From JAIOQA01 sp035493675 (lineage in GTDB: Bacteria > Myxococcota_A > Polyangia > Haliangiales > Haliangiaceae): DNA of 31,449 nucleotides. The stretch spans positions 1 to 31,449 of the forward strand of contig DATJIA010000377.1 in assembly GCA_035493675.1 (NCBI GenBank), given 5' to 3'. The first letter of the stretch is position 1; the number at the start of each line of letters is the position of its first letter. This document shows positions 8,567 through 18,404 of the stretch, piece after piece. The position numbers and the translations under genes are program-made. The notes under the pieces were generated by a model, which searched no databases, had not been told where the DNA came from, and worked only from the letters and a program-made list of their open reading frames with translations.

Positions 8567-9714
8567 CAGCCCATCGTAGCACGCACGGGGATCATCGCTC
8601 GCATGGTCAGGAGCTTCCCGAAGCACAGGAGCGTGTCACCCGGCAGGATCTCGCGATCATCGCTCGGGTTGGGGATCGTGACCGAGCCGCGCTGGATCGA
8701 GAGCACCGCGACCTCGCGCTCGCGCAGCCCCGACCAGCCGATGCGCGCGTGCGCGAGCGACGAATCGCGATCGATCACGATCTCGGCGACACCGTAGCCG
8801 CTCTTCAGGCTCAGCCGTTGTCGCACGTCGACCTCGGGGAACAGGACCTGATCCTCGAGGTGCGCGATCACCGCGTCGGCGACGTCGACGCCGGTCGCCT
8901 CCTCGATGCCCTCGAGGCCCGGCGACGAGTTGACCTCGATCACCTGCGGGCCGTCGCTCGACTCGAGCATGTCGACGCCGGCGACGCGCAGGCCCATGAT
9001 CTGCGCGGCGCGGATCGCGACCGCCGCGTACTCCGGCGTCAGCTCGACCTTCTCGACCGTGCCGCCGCGGTGCACGTTGGCGCGGAACTCGTCGCCCTGC
9101 GCGACCCGCCGCATCGCCGCGACCACGCGATCACCGACGACGAACGCGCGCAGATCGCGGCCGCGGCTCTCGGCGATGAACTTCTGGATCAGGACGTGCT
9201 GCCGCGCGAGCTGCAGGGTCTCGAGGATCGCCTGCGCGTTCTTGACGCTCTCGCACAGGATCACGCCGACCCCCTGCGTCCCCTCGAGCACCTTGATCAC
9301 CGCCGGCGGCCCGCCGATCTCGGCGATCGCCTCGCCGACGCGGGTCGGATCGTGCAGGAACACCGTCGGCGGGAAGCCGACCGTGTGGCGCGACAGCACC
9401 TGGATCGAGCGCAGCTTGTCGCGCGCGACGCTGATCGCGTGCGACGACGCGAGCGTGAACACGCCCATCTGCTCGAACTGCCGCACCACCGCGGTGCCGA
9501 ACAAGGTCAGCGAAGCGCCGATGCGCGGGATCACCGCGTCCCACTCGGGCACCGGCTTGCCGTGATAGAGGAGCCCGGGCGCGTCCTCCTCGACGACGAT
9601 CGAGAACGCGAGCGTGTCGAGCACGGAGGCGGCGTGGCCGCGCTTCTGCGCCGCGTCCGCCAGCCGTTGCGTCGAGTACAGCCTCGGTCCGCGCGACAGG
9701 ATCCCGATCTTCAT
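8566..9714 (-). CDS. rimK: RimK-family ATP-grasp glutamate ligase fused to a TrkA-C (RCK_C) domain
   Basis: 382 residues from ATG 9714; AGGAGG lies five bases upstream and overlaps the preceding stop codon. Residues 1-95 are the N-terminal RimK domain (MKIGILSRGPRLYSTQRL). Residues 100-290 are the ATP-grasp core: PPAVIKVLEGTQGVGV, IQKFIAESRGRDLRAFVVGD, and VIEVNSSPGLEGIE near 258-271, which holds the Glu and Asn magnesium ligands. E. coli RimK, about 300 residues, adds glutamates to ribosomal protein S6. Here residues 301-371 are extra and match the TrkA-C pattern (GYGVAEIVI, GLREREVAVLSIQRG, ILPGDTLLCFG), known from potassium-transport regulators as a small-ligand-binding module. The upstream neighbour is the RimB-like protease. 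Control of ligase activity by a nucleotide ligand is inference. Confidence 0.9.
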   Translation of the reverse strand: MKIGILSRGPRLYSTQRLADAAQKRGHAASVLDTLAFSIVVEEDAPGLLYHGKPVPEWDAVIPRIGASLTLFGTAVVRQFEQMGVFTLASSHAISVARDKLRSIQVLSRHTVGFPPTVFLHDPTRVGEAIAEIGGPPAVIKVLEGTQGVGVILCESVKNAQAILETLQLARQHVLIQKFIAESRGRDLRAFVVGDRVVAAMRRVAQGDEFRANVHRGGTVEKVELTPEYAAVAIRAAQIMGLRVAGVDMLESSDGPQVIEVNSSPGLEGIEEATGVDVADAVIAHLEDQVLFPEVDVRQRLSLKSGYGVAEIVIDRDSSLAHARIGWSGLREREVAVLSIQRGSVTIPNPSDDREILPGDTLLCFGKLLTMRAMIPVRATMG

Positions 9715-9722
9715 GTCGCCTC

Positions 9723-10151
9723 CTACGGCGTCGTCGTGCGCCGAGGCTTCGTGATGGCGTACCGCCGGTCGGCCGAGACGGCAATGCCCGCGAGCCCGCT
9801 GCGTCCGATCAGCATGCGGTGGATCATCGGGCCCCGATCGACCAGGTTGATCTCGATCTCACGATCGATCGGGCCCATGCGCAAGCGGGTTCGCACGACG
9901 TGACGCAGCGTGAGGACGCCGGACGACGATCGGACCCGGGTCGTGCGCACCAAGGGTGCCTCGACGTGGACGATGCGGTCGGCGCGCCGTCGCGACAGCA
10001 CGACGTCGAACGACACGACCCCACCTGCCAGGGCGCGCAGGTCGATGACGTGCAGCGAGCTGGTTCGCGCGCCGGTGTCGAGCTTCGCCGCCATGCGCAC
10101 GATGCCCCAGTCGGGGAGATCGACGCGCTCGCGCCAGCCCGCGACGACCAC
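9723..10151 (-). CDS. rimB: RimB-like retropepsin-type protease (ATP-dependent zinc protease family)
   Basis: 142 residues from a GTG at 10151, one base after the TGA of the HMA lipoprotein. The open frame continues upstream to 10211, but that part lies inside the other gene and is Ser/Arg-rich, so the downstream start is preferred. GWRERVDLPDWGIVRMAAKLDTGARTSSLH is split here as the family's opening GWRERVDLPDWG and the aspartic active-site motif LDTGARTSSLH; MLIGRSGL near the end is also typical. In Pseudomonas a protein of this family is RimB, encoded with and acting with RimK; that link is established knowledge from memory. It is followed by rimK after eight bases. The small size is normal for the retropepsin-like core. 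Confidence 0.85.
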   Translation of the reverse strand: MVVAGWRERVDLPDWGIVRMAAKLDTGARTSSLHVIDLRALAGGVVSFDVVLSRRRADRIVHVEAPLVRTTRVRSSSGVLTLRHVVRTRLRMGPIDREIEINLVDRGPMIHRMLIGRSGLAGIAVSADRRYAITKPRRTTTP

Positions 10152-10152
10152 G

Positions 10153-10605
10153 TCAGCGGACGACGCGATAGCCGAGCTCGTTGATCGCGGGGGCTGCGAT
10201 CGCGCGCGCATCGACGCCCTTCTTCACCGCGACGCGGACCGTGTGCGTGCCGAGATCGACCTCGCTGCCGACGACGCCGTCGAGCTGCGCGAGGCGGGTC
10301 TGGATGCGGCGCGCGCAGCCGCCGCAGTGCATGCCCTCGACCTCGAGCGCGATCCACGACGCATCGGCGGGGACGTTCGCTTTCGGGAGCTCGGGCATCC
10401 CCGCGGTGCAGCTCGCGCCGCAGTGGCCGTTGCAGCTTCCGCCACACGCACCGCCACAGGCGTGCTCGGGTTCCGCGATGGGAGCCGGCGCCGTGATCGG
10501 TTGCGCCGCGGAGACTTCAGAAACCTTGCGCGCGGACTCTTCGGCGGGATCGCCCGCGCGTTGACACGCCGCCACCAAGACCAGGACGAGGGCCGCGATC
10601 CGCAT
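10153..10605 (-). CDS. Lipoprotein with Cys-x3-Cys array and heavy-metal-associated (HMA) domain
   Basis: 150 residues from ATG 10605. Residues 1-14 are a lipoprotein signal ending VAAC. A linker leads to a striking array with Cys at 50, 54, 58, 62 and 66, each four apart, among Gly, Ala, Ser, Asn and His. Residues 83-150 form an HMA domain with GMHCGGC (Cys94, Cys97), the soft-metal site of copper chaperones and P-type ATPases. It should be anchored in the envelope and bind copper or a similar metal. It is the first gene of an operon with rimB, rimK and a small lipoprotein, and is divergent from a Bcp peroxiredoxin. A readthrough start upstream at 10713 would run into that gene and was rejected. 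Metal identity is unknown. Confidence 0.85.
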   Translation of the reverse strand: MRIAALVLVLVAACQRAGDPAEESARKVSEVSAAQPITAPAPIAEPEHACGGACGGSCNGHCGASCTAGMPELPKANVPADASWIALEVEGMHCGGCARRIQTRLAQLDGVVGSEVDLGTHTVRVAVKKGVDARAIAAPAINELGYRVVR

Positions 10606-10627
10606 GCCGCGATGATATAGCAGGCCC
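10606..10627. promoter_or_regulatory. Overlapping divergent -10 elements, HMA lipoprotein / bcp
   Basis: 22 bases lie between the two divergent ATGs. TATCAT (minus, 10617-10612) is six bases before ATG 10605; TATAGC (plus, 10616-10621) is six bases before ATG 10628. The two hexamers share the TA at 10616-10617. No ribosome-binding motif fits, so both mRNAs may be leaderless and compete for one RNA polymerase site. Confidence 0.5.
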
Positions 10628-11095
10628 ATGGTCACCGAAGGCAAGAAGGCGCCCGCGTTCGCGCTGCCCTCGTCGGAGGGCGGCACCGTGAAGCTCAAGG
10701 ACCTGGCCGGCAAGGTCGTCGTCCTCTACTTCTATCCGCGCGACAACACTCCCGGATGCACGATCGAAGCGCAGGACTTCACGCGCGTCACGCCCGCGCT
10801 GAAGAAGCTGGGCGCGGTCGTCCTCGGCGTCAGCAAGGACTCGATCGCCTCGCACTGCAAGTTCCGCGACAAGTACGGGATCAACTACCCGCTGCTCACC
10901 GACGAGGACGGCAAGGTCCTCGAAGCCTACGGCGCGTGGGGCGAGAAGTCGATGTACGGCAAGAAGATGATGGGCATCATCCGCTCGACGGTCGTGATCG
11001 ACCAAGACGGGAAGGTCGTGAAGCACTTCCCGAAGGTCAGCGTGAAGGGCCACGCCGACGCCGTGGTCGAGACCGTGAAGTCACTCGTCCGATAA
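10628..11095 (+). CDS. bcp: Bcp/PrxQ-type thiol peroxidase
   Basis: 155 residues from ATG 10628. These enzymes reduce hydrogen and organic peroxides in the cytoplasm with thiol reductants. FYPRDNTPGCTIEAQDF contains the peroxidatic Cys44 in its PGCT motif. The E. coli resolving Cys, five residues later, is Gln49 here. The only other Cys is Cys77 in SHCKFRDKYG, so this is either a one-Cys form or uses Cys77 in an atypical disulfide. WGEKSMYGKKMMGIIRSTVVID near the C-terminus is typical, quoted here only as WGEKSMYGKK. It is divergent from the Cys-rich HMA lipoprotein, and its 3' end overlaps the convergent regulator gene by 15 bases. Confidence 0.93.
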   Translation: MVTEGKKAPAFALPSSEGGTVKLKDLAGKVVVLYFYPRDNTPGCTIEAQDFTRVTPALKKLGAVVLGVSKDSIASHCKFRDKYGINYPLLTDEDGKVLEAYGAWGEKSMYGKKMMGIIRSTVVIDQDGKVVKHFPKVSVKGHADAVVETVKSLVR

Positions 11096-11713
11096 GCGGA
11101 AGCCGACGCCGCGCACGGTCTGGATCACGTCGGGCCGCGACAGCTTGCGGCGCAGGCGCAGGATCACGTTGTCGACCGCGCGCTCGCTGACGTCGAGATC
11201 GCCGTCGCCCCACGCGGCGTCGAGCAGATCGCCGCGCGACAGCGTGCGGCCGCGCGCGCGGACCAGCGCGCGCATCACGCTGAGCTCCATCGCGGTCAGC
11301 GTGTGCGGCTCGCCGTCGACCCACATCGCGTGGGTGTCGGCGTCGATCACGACCGCGCCGTAGCGCAGGCGCGCGGGCGTGGTGCGATGCACGCGGCGAT
11401 GCACCGCGCGCACGCGCGCCGCGAGCTCGCGCGTCGACAGCGGACCGACGACGGCGTCGTCGAAGCCGGCGGCGAGCGCGGCCTCGGGATCCGCGCCGCA
11501 CGCGATGAGCCCGTGCCCGCTCGCCCACGCGACGATCTCGGCGAGCACCGCGGGGCTCGCGTCGGCCGCGAGCCAGATCAAGAGGACTCCCGATCCGGGC
11601 GGCGGCGCCGACAGATCGAGCGGCGCCGCCTGCGTGCCGGGCAGCTCGCGGTCGAGCTCGCGCACGACGTCGTCGGCGGGCAGCGAGCCCTGGGCGAGCA
11701 CGAACGAGGACAC
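11081..11713 (-). CDS. OmpR/PhoB-type transcriptional regulator with degenerate receiver domain
   Basis: 210 residues if started at GTG 11713, where the first receiver strand (SSFVLAQGSL) begins; TTG 11761 and GTG 11800 in the same frame are alternatives. Residues 1-108 have receiver-like order, but the strand that normally ends in the phosphorylated Asp reads GVLLIWLAAD, and the usual Lys-Pro loop reads VVGPLSTREL, so both the acceptor Asp and the Lys are missing. Residues 115-210 are a winged helix of the OmpR class (TLTAMELSVMRALVRARGRT, SERAVDNVILRLRRKL, IQTVRGVGFRL). No histidine kinase is nearby. It is probably a phosphorylation-independent regulator. It converges on bcp with a 15-base overlap and diverges from a SRPBCC gene. 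Confidence 0.8.
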   Translation of the reverse strand: MSSFVLAQGSLPADDVVRELDRELPGTQAAPLDLSAPPPGSGVLLIWLAADASPAVLAEIVAWASGHGLIACGADPEAALAAGFDDAVVGPLSTRELAARVRAVHRRVHRTTPARLRYGAVVIDADTHAMWVDGEPHTLTAMELSVMRALVRARGRTLSRGDLLDAAWGDGDLDVSERAVDNVILRLRRKLSRPDVIQTVRGVGFRLSDE

Positions 11714-11774
11714 CGGTCGACGTTCGTCTCCGCCCGTGACGGCGACGCGCCTCGCCTGCAACGGGTACGTGACA

Positions 11775-11786
11775 TACGATGCAGCC
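11775..11786 (+). promoter_or_regulatory. Predicted -10 element for a leaderless start
   Basis: TACGAT at 11775-11780 stands six bases before GTG 11787. No ribosome-binding motif lies between. On the other strand the same area holds TATGTC, a possible weak -10 for the divergent regulator. No convincing -35 is visible. Confidence 0.35.
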
Positions 11787-12197
11787 GTGGAGATTCGCAC
11801 CTACCTCGACATCGCCGCGCCGCCGGCTCGCGTCTGGGAAGTCCTCACCGACTTCGCGGGCTACGACGATTGGAACCCCTTGCTGCAGCACGTCCGCGGC
11901 AAGCCGGAGGTCGGCTCGACCGTCCGGTTCGACGCGGTCGTCAACGGGCGCAAGCTGCCGCTCAGCGCGCAGGTCATGATCGTCGAGCCCGAGCGCGAGC
12001 TGATGTGGGTCGGCCCCGCGGCGCCGCGGCTCCTGCGCAAGGTCATCTCGGGCTCGCACTGGTTCCGGCTTTCGCCGACCGCGAGCGGCGGCACGCGCTT
12101 CGATCACGGCGAGGTCTTCCGCGGCCTCGCGGTGCCGGCGCGCTGGGATCGCTTCGAGAAGTTCGCGCGCCCCGGCTACGAAGCGATGAACCACGCG

Positions 12198-15226
<3,029 letters not shown>

Positions 15227-15230
<4 letters not shown>

Positions 15231-16192
15231 AGGTTTGCGTAGATGAAGCCGCAGCGGCTCGCGGCCTTCTCGATGCGGAACGTGTGGACGTCGTTGGTGA
15301 CGTGTGCCGTGAAGCTCGAATCGACCTCGCCCTGCGAGACACCATCGACGAACAGCTCGGCCTTGCCCGACCACTGCAGCTCGATCGTCGTCCCGTGCAC
15401 GCTGTCGCCGATCCGCGCCCACGACGTATCGCCGTCACCGCGCGCGACCAGATCGCCCGCGTCGGGCGCGCCGACGCAGGTCGCGCCGTGACGGAGCGCC
15501 GCGAGGATCGACGCTTCGCTCGCGTCGTCGGCGAGCACCCACGTCGTCGCGATCACGTCGTGCACGTGGTTGTCGGTGCCGCCGGTGATCGTCACGCGCC
15601 GCTGCTCGCTGCGCGCGACCCGATCGGCCTCGATGAACGCGCGCGCCTCGCCGGTCGCGCCGCCCGGCTTCGAGATCAGGTTCGCGAGCGCGAGCGGCAC
15701 GTTCCAGACCTCGACGCCGTCGAAGTCGCTCCAGCCCTTCGCGCCCTTCGTCCACGGCGTGTACGACATGTTGTATTCGGACACCGGGATGCCCGGGATG
15801 TGCGTCGGCACCGCGAACGGATGGTTCACGACGATGAACGCGCCCTGCTGCTTCGCCTCGGCGAGCGGATCGCCGCCGAGCGCGCCGACGTCGACGCCCG
15901 AGATCCCGAAGTGACCGAGCCCGGGCACGCCGAGCTCCGCGCCCGGGATCAGCGTGACGTCGGTGATCGCGCGCGCCGCGATCGCGAGCGCCTCCCACGC
16001 CTTCTTCCACCCGCGCGAGCGCGAGACGCGCATGTGCGGCGTGAGGATCACGAACTCCATGCCCGCGTCCTTCGCGGCCTTCGCGATCTGCTTCGCCGAC
16101 ATCGCGACGTCTTTCGGATCGTCGGGCGGCGCGACGTGCATGTGCAGGTCGCCGGCGATCCAGTGCAGGACGAGGAGCGGAAGTATGGACAT
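15227..16192 (-). CDS. PHP-domain metal-dependent hydrolase (CehA/McbA-like) inside the imu operon
   Basis: 321 residues from ATG 16192, which overlaps the imuB stop as TGATG; its own stop overlaps dnaE2 as ATGA. Metal-site motifs of a PHP hydrolase are visible: GDLHMHV (His17, His19), ILTPHMR, a Glu and His in GAELGVPGLGHFGISG, VVNHPF, and TGGTDNHVHD. The usual TDH motif reads TPH, so one Asp ligand is replaced by Pro. A C-terminal beta domain follows (about 250-321). The first nine residues are hydrophobic, but catalysis starts at residue 15, so a cleavable signal peptide is unlikely. CehA/McbA relatives hydrolyse esters and phosphoesters; substrate here is unknown. Tight coupling on both sides implies co-production with ImuB and DnaE2. 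A role in damage tolerance is inference. Confidence 0.82.
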
Positions 16193-17703
16193 CAATCCAC
16201 AACACCTTGTTGGAACCATTTCCTCCGGGAGCGGTCGAAATAGACCCACAAACATTCGCCGCGCCGCGTCTCGGCGAAGTGGTACTCGCGTTGCACCTCG
16301 CCCCCGGCCCACCAGCCGCCGGAGACGACGTACGGCCCGTGCATCCGCACGACCGCGCCGTGCGCGAGCGAGCCGAGCAGCCAGCCGTCGTCGCGCAGGC
16401 TCGGCGACTGCTGCGCGACCAAGACGGGCTTCGTGTAGATCTTCCGCACCAGCGACGGCTCGCGATCGCGCACGCGCGCCGCGATCACGTGTTCGAGCCG
16501 CTCCCACCCGAAACGCGCTTCCGGAAGATGCGCGTCGCGCACGACCGCCTTCACGACCGCGTCGTCGCCGAGCTCGGCGCGCAGGCGCGCGATCGCCTCG
16601 TCCGCCGCGCGCAGATCGCGGCGCGGCCTCGACGCGAACAGGCTGAGCTGCTCGCGCGTCGCCGCGATGTCGTCGGCCCACACGCGCACGGCGATGACGC
16701 CGACGGGCGGCGGCGCGCCCTCGAGCCGCAGGTGCACGAGCCGCAGGAGCGCGCGCGCGTCGAGCGTCGCCTGCGCGGGACGGATCGCGTGCGCGATCCG
16801 CTCGGCGACGACCGCGTTCGCGCGCACGCCGTGCTGCACGGTCAGCTCGAGGTGCAAGACGGTCAGCGCGCGCCGCTTCACCGCGAGCCGCGCGAGCAAT
16901 CGATCGAGCGCGGACTTCACCGCGAACACGAGGCGCTCGACGTCGCGTTCGGGATCGTCGAGCAGCGTGCGCTCGTCGGGCGCGTCGGGCGGCGGCTCGG
17001 GCACCAGCGGATCCCACCGCTCGCCGGCGGCGAGCTGGTACAAGCGATACGCCTCGCTGCCGAACCGCTCGAGCACGCCGCCGCCGGGCAGTCGCACCAA
17101 TTCGCCGACGGTCTTCACCGCCAAGCGCGCGAGCGCGTCGCGCAATTTCGGATCGATGTCGAGGCGCGCGAGCGGCACCGCGCGCGCGGTCGCGCGTTCG
17201 TCCTCGTCGCTCGCCAACACCGCGATGCGCTGGCGCGCCGCCTTCGCGAGCGCGTACGTGCCGAAGCGCGTGAAGCCGACGACGACCGTGCCCTGATATC
17301 CGCCCGCGGTGATCGCGCCGCTGATCGCCGCGGCCCACCCGCCGCCGCCGTCGCCGGTCCAGACCCGCTCGAGGCCCGCCCCGTCGAGCCAGAACGTCCC
17401 CGGCGTCAGCGCGGGCTCGACGTCGGGCGAGAACGCGCGCAGCTTCGCCGCGATCTCCGCGACCGCCGCATCGATCCGTTCTTGCGCCAAGACGCGCGCG
17501 CGCAAGCTACTCACCAACGACAGCGCGTGCGCGTAGCGCATGCCCGGCAAGATCTTCGACGCGCGCGCGCGCTCGCACGCCCACAGGATCACGCCCTGCG
17601 GCCGATCTTCGTCGACGATCACCAGCGGCAGCTCGCGCAGCGCGGGCTCCTCGCGCCACACGATCTGCAGCGGGAACGACGGGAGATCGGCGCACGCGAT
17701 CAC
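16192..17703 (-). CDS. imuB: ImuB, inactive Y-family polymerase-like mutasome scaffold
   Basis: 503 residues from GTG 17703, which overlaps the imuA stop as GTGA; longer readings upstream lie inside imuA. It resembles Y-family polymerases (CADLPSFPLQIVWREEP, LWACERARASKILPGMRYAH, GFTRFGTYALAKAA) but lacks the usual acidic catalytic set, as in other ImuB proteins, which act as adaptors. QLSLF at 352-356 is a textbook beta-clamp binding motif. The C-terminal third (IYTKPVLVAQQSPSL, GPYVVSGGWWAGGEVQREY, WFQQGV) is the ImuB-specific tail that in other species contacts partners. It connects ImuA and DnaE2 to the sliding clamp at blocked forks. It is the second gene of the SOS operon. Confidence 0.93.
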   Translation of the reverse strand: MIACADLPSFPLQIVWREEPALRELPLVIVDEDRPQGVILWACERARASKILPGMRYAHALSLVSSLRARVLAQERIDAAVAEIAAKLRAFSPDVEPALTPGTFWLDGAGLERVWTGDGGGGWAAAISGAITAGGYQGTVVVGFTRFGTYALAKAARQRIAVLASDEDERATARAVPLARLDIDPKLRDALARLAVKTVGELVRLPGGGVLERFGSEAYRLYQLAAGERWDPLVPEPPPDAPDERTLLDDPERDVERLVFAVKSALDRLLARLAVKRRALTVLHLELTVQHGVRANAVVAERIAHAIRPAQATLDARALLRLVHLRLEGAPPPVGVIAVRVWADDIAATREQLSLFASRPRRDLRAADEAIARLRAELGDDAVVKAVVRDAHLPEARFGWERLEHVIAARVRDREPSLVRKIYTKPVLVAQQSPSLRDDGWLLGSLAHGAVVRMHGPYVVSGGWWAGGEVQREYHFAETRRGECLWVYFDRSRRKWFQQGVVD

Positions 17704-18323
17704 GACGACTCCATCCCGGCCGGTCCGCGCAGCTTCTCCTCGTGCGTCCACCCCGGCCCGCGCCGCTTGTCTTTCAAGGCGCGCACCGCGCACGCGAACC
17801 GCGACGCCTCGCGCACGCGCATCGCCTCCAGGCGCAGCGAGATCAGCGATCCGAGCGACGACGCCTCCGCGCTCTTCTCGGTCAGGAACACGACCGCCGC
17901 GTCGTGCTGTTGCGCGAGCGTGACCAGGCGCCCTTGGTGCGCCATCGGCACGTCGGCGTCGGCGCCGAGATCGATCACGATCAAGCCGAACGCGCCCGAG
18001 CGCAGCAGCTTCTCCGCGGCGCGCGCGGCGACCGTCCCGTCACCGGCGCGCACGATCACGAGCGCGTCGAGATCGATCCCGCTGTCGGCGACGTCGGGCG
18101 GATAGAAGCTGCCGCGCGGCAGCGCGATCCACGCGACCGGCTCGCCTTCTTCCTGCGCGCCGCGCACGAGCTTCATCGCCGCGGTCGTCGTCGCGCCCGC
18201 GCCCTGCGCCGACAGCTCGATCAAGCGGCCGGTGAGCTGCGCGCGCGCGAACCCGGCCGGCTCCGCGACCCGCGCGAGCTTCTCGATCGAGACCAGGTAC
18301 GACTTCAAATCGCGCGCAGGCAC
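17700..18323 (-). CDS. imuA: ImuA, RecA-like mutasome protein
   Basis: 207 residues from GTG 18323. The family is distantly related to RecA and works with ImuB and DnaE2 in induced mutagenesis. The core GRLIELSAQGAGATTTAAMK corresponds to the RecA Walker A region, but the essential Lys is Ala here, so ATP hydrolysis is unlikely. FGLIVIDLGAD and AVVFLTEKS are the later core strands, and a basic tail ends GMESS. The gene opens the minus-strand operon and its start codon lies one base past a perfect TGAACA-N2-TGTTCA palindrome, taken as the LexA site. The symbol rests on context and weak similarity, since imuA genes vary greatly. Confidence 0.85.
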   Translation of the reverse strand: MPARDLKSYLVSIEKLARVAEPAGFARAQLTGRLIELSAQGAGATTTAAMKLVRGAQEEGEPVAWIALPRGSFYPPDVADSGIDLDALVIVRAGDGTVAARAAEKLLRSGAFGLIVIDLGADADVPMAHQGRLVTLAQQHDAAVVFLTEKSAEASSLGSLISLRLEAMRVREASRFACAVRALKDKRRGPGWTHEEKLRGPAGMESS

Positions 18324-18375
18324 CTGAACAAGTGTTCACGCTAACAGACGGCACTGTCAATCGACCCGCTCGGGT
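18324..18375 (-). promoter_or_regulatory. LexA-type SOS box over the imuA promoter
   Basis: TGAACAAGTGTTCA at 18325-18338 is a perfect inverted repeat with a two-base centre. It fits the GAAC-N4-GTTC pattern of Gram-positive boxes and matches 15 of 17 positions of the Myxococcus consensus I recall (CTRHAMRYBYGTTCAGS). On the minus strand TTGACA (18360-18355) is a perfect -35; AACACT, 18 bases on, would be a -10 inside the box, seven bases before GTG 18323. Repressor binding would block it directly. A second inverted repeat, ACCCG-CT-CGGGT (18364-18375), lies just upstream. Confidence 0.75.
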
Positions 18376-18404
18376 GAGGGATCGCTCCGCGCGCACGCGC
18401 ACGA

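Noticed and set aside
8567..8578. TACGAT six bases before the small lipoprotein ATG as a promoter
   Set aside because: It lies inside rimK and the two genes are coupled by TGATG, so chance is more likely.
15231..15422. N-terminal extension of dnaE2
   Set aside because: It overlaps the PHP gene; the ATGA junction at 15227-15230 and the family start at YVPLWCRSNFSF fix the start.
16207..18105. Plus-strand open frame opposite imuB and imuA
   Set aside because: Antisense to two recognised genes and compositionally like other mirror frames.
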